From the NCBI RefSeq assembly GCF_041296385.1, contig NC_091015.1, forward strand, positions 93,728,004 through 93,792,003: a stretch of 64,000 bases of DNA. Reading direction: 5' to 3'. A program made the translations under genes and the position numbers. This document shows, piece by piece, positions 23,641 through 36,000 of the stretch. Source of the DNA: Aphelocoma coerulescens. Taxonomy: Eukaryota; Chordata; Aves; Passeriformes; Corvidae. Under the pieces are notes generated by a model. The model was given only the letters and a program-made list of their open reading frames with translations, was not told where the DNA came from and did not search any database. Each line of letters starts with the position of its first letter. Position 1 is the stretch's first letter.

Positions 23641-25514
23641 ACTGTTTCACTGGGTACCTTTTCCGGAGGCGGAATCCCCTTTTTAGAAATCATACCTCGA
23701 TTTTTGTCAAAACCAGCATTCAAGTTAGGAGGAAGTATAACATACATTTTCCCCAGTTTACCATGTTCCAGAGGACTTCGTTATTCCTATCAAAGCAGGC
23801 GCTGGAAAGATGCTGGACATCTAACACTATTAAGTTACATTATCTGTCGTATTGGCTGAAGCTTTGTAAGCACATACAGGGAGTTCTGCATCCCCAGCCC
23901 ATTGCTTCCCCGAATGTCCCTCCCCGCAGGTGAAGTCTGTCTCTGCGCTCTCTGATCTACCCTCTGTTGTTGCTTTGTCACATCCTGAAATTCATAGAGG
24001 CTGCCAAAGTGCTCCCAGGAGAGGAAGAGACCAGAGCAACACAGATGCTAATGGGCCTGAATGTCCCAAGGGTGTCTCCTGGTGATTGGAGTAATGTTAG
24101 AAGCAAGAGGGACTTGGGAGTACTATGCTCCTACAAAAGGTGGAAAAACTGGAGCTAATGTAAGTGGTCATAAATTGTCATAAGTGAGAGACATAGAATA
24201 GAGGGCTAACCATTAGTCAGGTGGAAGAGAAGGCAGGTAACTAGGATGATATAGACCAAAACTGTATGGATTCTGAACTAATTTATATTCAACACCTAAA
24301 TCTGTGCCACTGATTTTTCTATCCAGAAAAGGGTGCATCCTCCATGAGTATAAAAAAGCAAAGAAACAAATAGCATGTATAGCTCTGAAGCCCTGTCCAT
24401 ATATTTGCACGTCTTAGATTCCTCAGGTTTTCTGGAGGGATGAGACTTGGGCTTTCCTGCCCCCTGTTCTCTCAGCTGGCTGGATGGAAGAAAAGCTGCT
24501 TGTTTTTCATTCTTCCTTCCCCTGAAGTGCTTGCTGGGGCAGGAGGAACATATGAGGAAGAAGTGGAAAGTTACAACTGCACCCACTGTTTTAGGAGAGA
24601 GAGGGTGAAAAACTCTCAAAAGCAGCAGTGATAAGATTGAAGGATGAACACAAATCTCTGTGGGGAGAACATTCTGGCAGAATTAATTGCTGGGAAGGAG
24701 TTAGTAGAGGTGGGTGTGAGAATTTTTGCAACATGAAAAGGCTTTACTTGCAGTCACTTCAAAAATTATGGAGTTGGCCACCCTCACTGTCACACACACA
24801 TATATAGTGGGATAAGCATAGGCAGTTTTAAAAAAATCAAGAGGCAGACCAGAATTACAACTTAAAACCTCTTTTAAAAGCAGATCTCAGTATTTGGTAT
24901 TTGAAGGCATTCAAATCTCTCACAGGTGGAAAGACCAATATCACATATATACTTCCTTAAAATTCAAGAACAATTCCATGATCCTGTAAGTACTCAAAAA
25001 AACGCAAAAGATTTGAACAGGCAAAATGAAGCATGTTCTCTGTTCCATGTGTACAACAGCCATCCTCGCAAAAGCATTTGAAACTTAGACAGTATGTTAA
25101 TACAGATGGTGGAACTGCTGATTCTGCTTTAATAGATTTCCACTGCTTCCCACCACCCTGAACCTGAACAGGAGAGGCCATTCCAAAGAGTTTACCATGA
25201 TGATCATGTCCTTTGTTTGTTGTTTCAGTACGATCTTATGCCTGTAACAGCTAATTCCTCATTATATTTCTCTCATGCAATTTCTCAGGAAATAAAATTA
25301 TAATTCCACAGCAAAAACTTAATTAAACCAAAGGTTGCCCAGTAGTAATCTCATGCCTTTCCAAAACAATGGGATAAGTGTAACTCTCTTCTGAAAGACC
25401 AGACATAAGGTGTTTCAACAGCAGAGCAAGAGAAAGTGACATGGTAACAAGAGGAAGTAAAATGATAATTTCTAAAAATCACCTCCCAAGGGTACAGGAG
25501 TAGGCAATTCCTAA
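23641..25514. other. Upstream flank of ADCY2, no recognised gene
   Basis: Sequence leaves the CpG island and becomes AT-rich. Short open frames only, up to about 107 codons (24296-24619 minus), without motifs. No exon-like structure was identified. Confidence 0.55.
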
Positions 25515-26575
25515 ATGTACAAGTCAAACAAATGAGGCCGAAGGCCAGCTTGGCTGAACAGGGATCTTCTCTTGGAAGTAAAATGAAAAAGGAAGGTGTA
25601 TGGCCAGTGGAAGCAAGGACATGTGACATGGGAAGAATACCGAGGTGCTGTTTGTCACTGTAGGGAGAAAATTTGTGTGGTCAAAGCTCAACCGGAGTTG
25701 AAGCTGCCAGAAACGTGGGGGGAAATCAAAAAAAGCTTTTTCAAATATATTAATGGCAATAGGCAGAGTAGGAAACAACATCAGCACATTACAGGATGAA
25801 GATGGTCACCTCCAAAACAGGGACATAGAGAAGGCAGAGGTGTTTAATGCATTCTTTGCCTCCGTCTTCAACATGGGTGATGGAACAAGGGGATCTCAGT
25901 GCCCTGAGCTGGACGACCATGTCTGAGAGAATGATCAAATCCCAGTCAACCCTGAATTGTGTGGGATCTGCTGTTCCAGATAGATCCCTACAAATACATG
26001 GGTCCTGATGGGATTAATCTGAGAATCCTCAAGGAACTAGCTGATGTCCTCCGAAAACCTCTCTTGATGATTTTTGAGCAGTCTTGGGAATCCAGAGAGC
26101 CTCATCTGACTGGAAGCTAGTGAACGTTGTCCTGATTTTCAAGAAGGGCAAGAAGGAGAACCCCAGAAACTACAGGCCTATCAGTCTGACTTCAGTGCCC
26201 AGTAAAATCATGAAACATATTATTCTGAGAAGTATCAAAAAGCACCTACAGGACAATGCAGTAACCAGCCACAGCCAGCACAGCTTAAATCCTGCTTGTC
26301 AAACCTGATTTCCTTTTACAACAGTAGCCCACCTACTTGATCCAGAAATGCCATTAGATATAACCTTTTTGGACTTCAGCAAAGCTTTTGAAATCTCTTG
26401 AAAGAGATGAGCAAACATCCCAACAAAGCTGTGATATGGACGAAATATCCAGCACACAGCTGGATCACCATGTTACATGATGGATGGCTCACAGATAGGA
26501 CACAAAGAGTTACAGTGTGTGGGGTGACGTCAGGCTGGTGTCCAACTCAGCCTATTCCATGATTCTATGATTCTT
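25515..26575 (+). mobile_element. CR1 LINE fragment spanning the linker and N-terminal reverse transcriptase
   Basis: Degraded CR1 ORF2. At 25585-25795 a frame with VYGQWKQGHVTWEEYRGAV and CREKICVVKAQPELKLP matches the segment between endonuclease and reverse transcriptase. At 26084-26305 a frame with DWKLVNVVLIFKKGKKENP and NYRPISLTSVPSKIMKHII is the start of the reverse transcriptase domain. The region around 26350 (FLDFSKAF-like) holds the first catalytic-Asp motif region, but the frame breaks soon after. The YADD/FADD region is missing. It ends with a CR1 tail (CCATGATTCTATGATTC) at about 26572, so the C-terminal part is deleted. Confidence 0.93.
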
Positions 26576-27394
26576 TAATTCCATTAAATGTTCCCACTGG
26601 AGTCTATTTTCTTGTCCAGCTGATGGACTCCCCCACTCTACTTTCCCTCTCCAAACTAGAAACCTGCATCTTCCAATTCATTCTTCAAACTCCAGCTAGA
26701 AACACCCCACACCTTAATGTCTAAAACCCTTATCAGTTCTTAGACCAGATCTCTAGATAGAGGCAGTGGTCCAGTGGAAAAAACCCCACACCGTCATGTA
26801 AATAATGACTGCAACATTCTATATATGGACAAGGTAATTGAAACTGTGCAGTACTCAAATCTGAATTTGAACTTCTAATTTGAATGCTCTACTTTTTATT
26901 TAACATATTAATACTTCTTTTTGTCCCCACAGGATGCATTTAATTAAGCGAACATTATTGCATTTGAATGAAAATTATGTCACTGCCAAAGTTGAAATGC
27001 CATATGTTTTTAGAGACCAATTACCCTCGGTAGCTGAAAATAAACATCCTTACTTGGCTCAACCTGAAAGTTTGCTATGCCTTAGGGAAAAGGAAGGTAC
27101 AGTGAATTCTACAATCTGTGGTTGAAAAGCAAAGGACTTTCAGAAAAAAAAAGCTCTTCATGTATTCTACCTTATTTCTCTAAATGGAGAACAAAAGCAA
27201 AGCTAACACTTAAGATTGCCAGAAACTATCTCCTGTGTACCCTTGGGACTCCAACAACATCAAAGAATTTGTTCCTTAGCCAGCTGGTGTCTAAGCATCT
27301 GTTGTACCCCTCTGGAGAAGCAAAACAACACAGAACAAAAGGTTGAGGTCCACAGCTGCTTGTCAAAGCAACCATGAGCCAGAGGCATTACATA
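26576..27394. other. Intergenic stretch, no recognised feature
   Basis: AT-rich DNA with two adjacent short plus-strand frames (26934-27346) that carry no known motif. Confidence 0.5.
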
Positions 27395-27465
27395 TTGCAG
27401 TAGCAGATTAACTTAGAGAACTTGGTCCCTTCTAGCCTCAGCTGTTCCGTGATTCTGTGTTATCA
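27395..27465 (+). mobile_element. Short CR1-like 3' tail
   Basis: GGTCCCTTCTAGCCTCAGC followed by TTCCGTGATTCTGTG matches the common CR1 3' end consensus. Only about 70 bp are recognisable. Confidence 0.55.
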
Positions 27466-28258
27466 CAGCATATTTCCAGTGTCAAGGGATCTGTGATAAG
27501 TCCTAGGGAAAGAGATAAATAGGAACAGGACATACAGGAGAACCTCTTGTTCCCTGCATTGCTCTCTTTGCCACTCTGGCTCAATCTCCATCACCTCTTT
27601 CCTTCATTTTCTCTTCTCTGTTGTCTTCTGCATGAATGTTCTGGTCAGAGATACAGACTAGCTCTCAGCAGAGAGAGAACAGAGACAGGTCCTTTTATCT
27701 CAGCTACTCTATTCAGCTGTAGGATATCCCAAATTGCAGGGAAAGATGCTGAATCCCACAGTCCTGCAAGATAGCAAGCACTCAAAAGAGCCTAGCAACT
27801 GGCCTGAGCAAAACACTGGCTCCAAGTCCACTGGTGGTCAGGTTCCCCCCGCCAGCAGCTGGCTCCAAAGCCGCCCACGCTGCAGCCTTGACACTGTGCT
27901 GCCACAGCCCAGCTCCGCCAGGGCACCTCACGCCGAGCTGAGGTTGCAGGTCAGGATGCCCTACCAGTACGATTGCACACAGCCAGTGCCTCAGTGGCAC
28001 TTCCAGAGCTTGGATGTGGCAGCATGGCCAAACCCAGGTCAGCCAGCCCTGCTTCAGGTTGCTCTGGGGAGACATCAGCCCGTGAGCCATCCCTGCCCTA
28101 AGATCAATGTGTTAATACATCTGACATGACCATGGCTGTAGAAGGGTAGTATTAAATGTTTTTCAGGGGAGTTCGCACCCCCTGTGACCTTAATCAGCTG
28201 AGAAACTGTAAATCTCATGGGCAATTACTTAACATTATCTTCTCCACCAGGGATGCAC
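27466..28258. other. Intergenic stretch, no recognised feature
   Basis: Moderate GC at 27780-28090, with open frames on both strands (131 codons plus, 102 codons minus) lacking any motif. These look like chance frames in GC-richer DNA. Confidence 0.5.
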
Positions 28259-28346
<88 letters not shown>

Positions 28347-28347
28347 G
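28259..28347 (+). repeat. Compound microsatellite (TTA)n-(TTG)n
   Basis: About 15 TTA units (28260-28306) pass directly into about 13 TTG units (28307-28347). The pure runs suggest a young, probably length-variable locus. They create a meaningless poly-Leu open frame. Confidence 0.98.
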
Positions 28348-31300
28348 AAGACTGAAGACTGCTAATTTTTACTGAATTTTTCTGGAATCATTTTACTGAG
28401 TTCAGTTAACAGGACTTGCTCTTTCAAATCTTATAACTCCAGCTGTGTCCTACTGTTGCTCTTCAAAAAATGATGACATGCTTTCCTACAGAAATATATT
28501 GGATTTCACACACCTGGAACCAGGTGAAATTCACTTTTGTTTTAGGTATAGACTTACCTGAGGTGTTTAACTTTGTTATTTAAGGTGCTAAATTACAGTC
28601 TTACTGTTCTATAACTGCTTGTGTAATTTTTCTGCCTCCCTGTTGTTGAAGACAGTATCTAACTTTGACCTCTCTCAGCCTCCATAAGCTTTTGAGAGTA
28701 TTTACTAAAAAGTTCTGAGGTTATTAAAGGAACTACTTGAGATTTAGATGATCTGAAAGTACCTTAGTAACCTCTCTTCTTGCACTATTTCATCACAGAT
28801 GGTGACTACTTTGGTCATCTAATCATAGATAACCTTTTATTAAAGATTGAAGCAAGATATAGATCAGATTTTAAAGGTTTTGGACCATCTGTGATTAGCT
28901 GAATGGTGGACCAACTATTTCCAAAGTCTCCTCCTTTCAAAAAGTATGTGACAAACAAAAATTTATCCAGAAGTGCATCAGTTTTCTCTCTGCTTATATC
29001 TTGGCCTTTCTTATTTTGATCATGCTATTCTTTACACTCACTGCTGTACTATGACTTAGTTTCCAAATTCCATACAATATTATACTTTTTCAGTTTCAAG
29101 ACCTTAGCCTTCAATTATACACTTCCTAGTCTTTCATATTGGGACAGTTTGCACTTAGTGGTGTTACTTAGGAAACCATCTACCCTTCCAAGATAACCTG
29201 CTTTCAGGTAGGAGATCTTGGGAAGGTGGGAGGAAAGCAATAAAACTTTGGAAATTTGGAACTGCTCAGGTGGTTTTATAAAATTGCAAATTAACTGGAC
29301 AAAATAGAGACAAGTAGCATAGGCATCTCAGGAAAGACCTGTTCAATATATAACTACAGTTAGAACACTTTTACTGCTTTCAAATGCATAAAGAATAAGA
29401 TGAAGAATAATTTAGAACATACAATAATACCTCCATATAGATCAACTATACACCTTCATCTTGAGTTGTATTACCCTCCTTACCCTACCTTATGAAAAAT
29501 GTTGCAGAACTAGAGACAGATTCTTCAGAGAACAATTAATCAAAACCAAGGAAGAGTTTCTGCTATTTAGCAAATATATAGGACTGCTACCCACACAAAC
29601 AAAACATAGGAGGAACCATACTAATGCACATAACATTACTTTAGAAAAGACTCCTTGGAACTTATGTTTTCTTTATTTGTTTTTTTAAGAAAAAGGTTAG
29701 ACTGAAAATTAAAGGAATGAAATGCAAAATTATTAAGTGGTGTATGTTATTTCACTCTGGTAGTTAATTTGTCAGAACAGAACTCTTGTCACAAGAGGCT
29801 TCTAAAACAAGAATTTCAGGGCGACAAAACTGATTTGGTTTTATATGTTTGTCAAAATAAGTTTGATAATTGCCAATAATAACATAAATTACAAGGAATA
29901 TTGATGCTGCTGTTTCATGAGTAGCTTCAGTGCAAGGCAATAGATGCAGAGATGAAAAGAAGTACAAAAGGCAGATTATGTCAAAATGGGTTTCTTGCAT
30001 CTTCTACTGCATGATGATGTGGCTATTCCTTTTTCCATTCTCAAAGGCTGGTTATTAGCATGGATTATTCTTTGTTGTCATTCAGCTGGGGACAGTGGTG
30101 TTCCAATGAATTTCACTGATTAAAAGAAATGCTAATTTCCTGAATAAAGGGCGAGACCATTGATTTCAAAAGCTACCGAATCACACAACACAGTCTACAT
30201 ATTCTTCCTTCAATAAGGAAGGCATATATATAGTAAAATTATTTTGGTTCTAGACATTTTATTATGATCTTTATTCCATCTGCACAACCCACTGAAAGTA
30301 AAAAAAAATGCACCTAAAGCAAAACTCTAACTGTGCAATGCTTCAAAATTACTCCAATGATTAAATCTGATACAAGGCACTTACTGACCTATTCAGGTTA
30401 ATCAGGTTAACTCATACTACAGACCAGAAACACATAAATCTAAATATAAAACAAGCACCTGAAATAGAGAAATGCACGTAGGTAAATTCATATCCAAGAA
30501 AACCATATTAATGTGCATCTAAAAACCATTTTTGCAAAATCTCTGTGTTTGTTTCAATTTTTCACTCAGTAAGTCTCATAGTTACCTTAAAGGAAGCTTC
30601 CTACCCACAGAAGCTGCAAATGGCAGTGCAAATAAACAGCAAATCCTGCAAAATTCAATGTATGAACCGAGTTCTGAAAATACTTAAAAGCAAACAAAAG
30701 TCTATACATGTTAATTCTGGGATTTCTGTGAGAATTTTTGAAAGCTTGGAATTAATTAGTGAAATAGGTTTTTGCAAGATGGGATGACAAGTATTTTCCC
30801 TAGATGAAAAATTTCCTGCTTTTAATTTTATAGTCGTCTTGGCTCCATGAAAGTCAATCTGGGCTCATGTTTTTGTAATTATTGTGGTATTATTTATTTA
30901 ATGGCCAAAGTTTTGCTTAGACTGAGACAAGAATACTCTAGGAAATGTTATCAACAAGTTAATATTTAAATTGGACTTAAGCACAAAACTACAGAAGAGT
31001 TGAACATCACAGATTTGGATTGAACAGATTTGGATCACAGGTAAATTTTATCTGTAATTTTTCCACCTGACAGGGCTATACTCTCACTCCTGCAGAGGTC
31101 CATTTCTTCCTCTCCTTCACAGCTTCAGCATGATCTGATAGATAATTGCCTCATGCTCCCTCTGGAGATGGGGCTGGCACTCCTTGCTTTCAGACCTCTG
31201 TTCTGCCACTTAGTGACCTTAGTACAAAAGATAACCACAGACGGCTTCCAGAATCGTGTGAAGCTGTGTGAGGTAATGGTTTCAGCTGCATATTTGATAA

Positions 31301-32039
31301 GAGCACCCAGCAGAAAGTTGTAAGAATTGGAAACGTCCCAGGACCCAAGTCTGCAGAATTCTGCCGAGACTAATGAATCCCAGGATTTTGGAGAAAGTGT
31401 TATTTCTGAAGTGAGGAAGGAGAGCTGAGCTGTTACTGAGGATAAGAGGTCACTCTGGCCATGAAATCCCCTGGTGCTGAATGAGTGATAGAACAAGGTG
31501 CTGGAGTCTGGGAGGCTGGAGAGATTTTCTGAAGGGAGGCTTTGGGTGTGTGGGCTGAGTCAGGTCCTGGCACTGTGTCACACCTTAAACATAGAGATTG
31601 TGGGCAGCACAGCCTAACCCTACTTAGCACTAAGGAGTGGGGAGCTGTAGAGTAAATGTCATTGGCAAACCCAGTCCAGCCCTTTGCCTTGCTGCTGAAG
31701 CCTACCTCATGCTGGGAATGTTTTTCTAGAGAACATGGGGATTATCAGGTCTTGTAGCTTTGGAGAAGAGTTACTAATATTAACCAAAAAATTATTCCAG
31801 CTTTAGAATTTTTCTTCAAACCAGCCAATGGATACACAACTGCATATCCACAATGTGTATTTGGAAGGGAAGCTTATAAATAGTTGTTAAAGCAATCTTT
31901 CAGATATTTGAGCACCATCTTATCACTAAGAGTCTTTGTGTAAATTTTTCCATTTTTGAGATCAAGCTTTTAAAAACTAAAGTACCAGAGACCTATCAAT
32001 TTCACAGGAGCTTTCTCTCTCCTTAGGCCAAAAGAAAAT
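28348..32039. other. Intergenic stretch, no recognised feature
   Basis: AT-rich intergenic DNA with short frames only. A slightly GC-richer patch at 31080-31640 has minus-strand frames of 123 and 65 codons without a motif. No repeat family was recognised with confidence. Confidence 0.55.
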
Positions 32040-32425
32040 TCACAACTGAGGCAGCAAGGGACCAATGATTGTCTAGTCTGACACTCCCTGCTCAAAGCGG
32101 GGCCAGCTAGAGCAGGTTTCTGAGGAGTGTGTCCAGTTGAGTTTTGGGTACCTCCAAGGATGCAGACTCCTCAACACCCTTGAGCAACCTGTTCCAGTGT
32201 TTGATCACCCTTACAGTAAAAAAAGCTTTTTCTAAAGAGTATTTGGGTTTTTGCATGTTGTGCCCATTACCTCTTGTCCTTTCACTGAGCAGCACTAAGA
32301 GTCTGTCTCCATCTTTTCTGTTCTCTGCCCCCTGTCAGGTATTTATACACATTTATATCACCCCAAACCTTCTCTTCTCCAAACTAAACAGTCCTGAGCT
32401 TTCCTCAGAAGACAAATCCTTCAAT
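32040..32425 (-). mobile_element. CR1 LINE 3' end
   Basis: Reverse complement of the CR1 C-terminal ORF2 region and 3' UTR. On the minus strand a frame at 32107-32295 includes LLSERTRGNGHN, AFFTVRVIKHWNRLLKGVEE and SLEVPKTQLD, the recognisable CR1 end (usually RVVKHWNRLPREVV). The 3'-most part is the GGTTGCTCAAG-type segment. The reading frame is partly intact, so it is not very old. Confidence 0.93.
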
Positions 32426-33048
32426 TGCTTAATCAACTTTGTGACATTAGGTTGAACACATGGTTTGGAACACTTGTCCAAAGTCCAGCATCAGTCTCCT
32501 GTGGAGCAGGAAAAGGCAAAAGAGGGCAATAAACTGATGAAGAAATACAAGAGGATGCTTAAACAAAGTAGAAAACAATCAAAGGCAACACTGACAGTGG
32601 TGTAGGAGTATTTTGGAAATTTATCAACATATAAAGGAAAGGATATTAATTATAAGGCAATCTAATAATGAAAATAATTAGAATAAAATCATACAGGTAC
32701 AGAAAACATCCAGTTATAAAACAGGTTCTTCATAGTGAAACAAGTTTATTAAAAAAAAAAACAAACAACAAAAAACTCCAAAGCAGAAGTTGGCTATTAC
32801 CTATGCAGCTGGGACATTTAGAAAAGAGTGGAATTTGTAAGTGTAAGTTTAAGTACAAGCAGAAATCTCAAAAGACAATCAGAATTCCCAGGAGCAAAGC
32901 ATGAAATGCCATAATTGCCATGCTGATATACTTAGAGCAAGAAGGAAAAAAAAAATCATGCAATCTTATCTAATTTATAAACTGAATTGCATTGGTCTGA
33001 AAATTTGAAAATATCCAAAGGAACAGAGAATGATAATTTGCTCAATTT
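32426..33048. other. Intergenic stretch, no recognised feature
   Basis: A-rich sequence with short frames. No repeat family or gene recognised. Confidence 0.5.
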
Positions 33049-33098
33049 AAAAAAAAAAAAAAAAGGAAGAAAGAAGAAAAGGAAAAAAAAAGAATAAA
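33049..33098 (+). repeat. Poly(A) and purine-rich tract
   Basis: A run of about 16 A followed by GGAAGAAAGAAGAAAAGG and more A. It could be an eroded poly(A) tail of a retroposed sequence, but no source could be recognised upstream. Confidence 0.85.
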
Positions 33099-36000
33099 AA
33101 TCTTTTGCTATGATTACTACCTTATAGGCTACAAAATCCTGGGTTTGCTATTAGACTGTAGTTTTATGTTTTAAACGAAAGAGAAATACAGGAGTTTTCT
33201 GGATCTGTGAAAAGCTCATCTTTTAAAATAAAATAAGTTCTAGCCCTTGACTGTTTGGGAAAAATCAAAATCTATAAAAGTTGAACAAATATTTTGATTA
33301 AGAAAAGCCACAGTAAAACATGATGAGGTTTAGGAAGGTCAGCACTACTTTTGTCTGCTATCAATGCCTAATTAAGCTTGGGAGCTGTTTTTCTACCATT
33401 CTCCCTGAAGTTGTCATGCATGTGTCCCCTTTATTACCAAATTCACAGGTCTGGTAGGAAACAGTGACTTGCACCTGATTTTTTCCAATAAGGCTAATGA
33501 TCTCAGTTATAGAAAAAGACAAGGGATACAGTATAACAGAAATCAGGACCTAAACATATTATTCTACCACTGACCCTATTTGATCTTAAACTCAATTTAT
33601 TAGTCTAATGGGATTTAGGAGGGAGAAGAGGAAGACCATTCAGGCCCATGTGTTTTACCCACATCAGTTTTCATGTCTGAATCAAAAGCTGTAAAATTGA
33701 TATTAAATATAGATTGGAGAAATTGCCCTGATTTAAATGAGGTACTTCCTTATATTGTGCATAAGCAAGGTATAAAACTCTTTGTTGCAGGAGGCTTTGA
33801 ATGCTAAATATTTGCAAGTGTTCCAAGTAGCAACTTGAGAAAGACGTGTGCTGGTGGAGGAAATCTGGTGCTGGCCATTAGGCTCAGAAACAACTTTTAC
33901 TTCATAAATATCCTAACAATTAGTTTTTCACAGCCACAAGTTACCAAAGTCTGAAAGGGGAGTCAAAGGAGACACTACTACACATTTTGTCCCGTTTTTA
34001 TACACCTTCCTGCTGTAGCCTTATAGTGCAGCTGGTTTGGTGCTGCAAGTTGGTTTCAAGCATAGCTACAAAAAAAATATGCAAAAAGTTTCTTTTGCTC
34101 TCTGATCAGACGACTATCATCCAGGTTGTTATAGCTGCAGCAGCCAAACTACCCAGCTTCCAGGTTTCTGCTGCATGTCCTGTAGTTTTAATTCTGATTT
34201 ATATATGGTGCTGTCCAGCTTGTTTTAGCTTAATTATTGCATAGCTTTGTTCAGCTATGTAGTTGTTCTGCTTCTAAAGATATCATGACAATAAAATGTA
34301 CCAAACCTAAGTAACCATGGTTTAACTAACCCTGGTGAAATTGGGAAGCATGAAAAAATAACTCTGAGCAAACCCAAGGAATGAACCTTCAACACTGTTT
34401 TCCTCTTAACAAAAACTCAGGTCACTGACAACTTCCTACAACCATCCACTTGAAGGGTGAGAGCCTAAAGGGCAAATATTTTGTATTACTAATGATCTTT
34501 AATAGACTTAAGAAATATGGAATAGAAGTGCTTGCAGCTGCACTAAGAATTTGCTATATTTGATTAGACTGTTACAGCATTAGACCAGCAGTAAAGTTCA
34601 GTCATGGATCTTCACCTAAGTTATGGTCTTTTGTTACTTATCATGAACTTCTGTGCATAATACTAAGCATGTACCACTGGACAATGCTGGAGACATTCCT
34701 GGGATCCATGGACCTAGGATCTCACTCAGCAGAACCTTTACTGAGAAGAGGCTTTGCAAAAAATCATCTCGATGAAGTACCCAAACTATTCTCCTAGAAC
34801 CATTCTGAAGTTTTCTCATCTTAGAGAGCAGCAGTCTGCATGCATTGTAATGCTCCTGCTATTATAATTGGAGTTTCTGGAGTGTTTCAGAAATCTTAGA
34901 GGATAATCATTAAGACTGGTAATAGAAAACAGCTATCTTTTCAACAAACAGATCAAGGGATGCAATTTAAGTTCTCACCCACGCTGTACTCTCATCCAAG
35001 GCTCCAGCTGTATGAAAACAAGAGTTGGATTCAGTACTACATAAACTATCACACAAAAGTGAGCTGCAAAGTCATATCCTTTCCCTCTTTTCCTAGAGAA
35101 TTGCCTGTTAATTTACTGGTGAACCACGACAACCCAGCCCTCATTTAGGGAAGTGAAACGCATTCAGAAGCTAAAAAATACCTGGCTTTGAAACTCACCA
35201 GATGATTTCTGGCCAGTGAAGAAGGGACTATGTTGTCCAAGAAAATTTTGGGTCAGATATTCCTATTCTCCTTCTCCCCCCAGATTCCTGTCTAGAAATA
35301 GCAGAAGCACAGTTACATCGCAACAGGAACAGTCTTTCTTCTCTAAAAAAGACGGACATCCATAACAATGATAAAAAAGCACAAAAAAATATTAGTCTTA
35401 GCATTGTGCCAGCAGCTTTTAAATATGAAGAACTAGTTAGAGGTGAAACCATTTAAATTACACAATTACTGCAAGAAACCATAATTTAAAGATAAGTTCA
35501 TTCTTCTGTTATTGTTGGGCCAATTCCTGAGTCTGTGTAAATACTGATAAATCCTGTTGAAATAAGTCTCAGTCCAAGGCACCAAACACCTTGATACAAA
35601 TAACTTCTGGGATACAAATTCTTTCAGGGATGTTCAGCATTCCTATGAGTGTGATTTATAGAACTCCTCTGATCAAAAGAAAAGTCACATCCCTATGGTT
35701 TTATGTTTTCTTTCAGCCATACCAATTTCCAAAAAAAAGTAGAAAGCCTACTGCAGGAACACTACAAATGGACTTATATTGCATCTATATTAAGTAACAC
35801 TCAATTTCTAAACTCCTAGAGTGTTCCTTGGCAAACAGCTTTGTTCATTTGAATTACTGCAAAATATTGAATATCTGTGAATATGCTCTTGGTGATCACA
35901 GCCATTCATTACAGAATGAAAAGCTGAATTTGCAATGTCAAGGACATATGTTGAGAATTTTTCCAGGTGGGATAACAGGTAGAAAAAGAATTGCAAAAAA

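Noticed and set aside
28156..28365. Open frame with a long leucine run
   Set aside because: It is produced by the TTA/TTG microsatellite.
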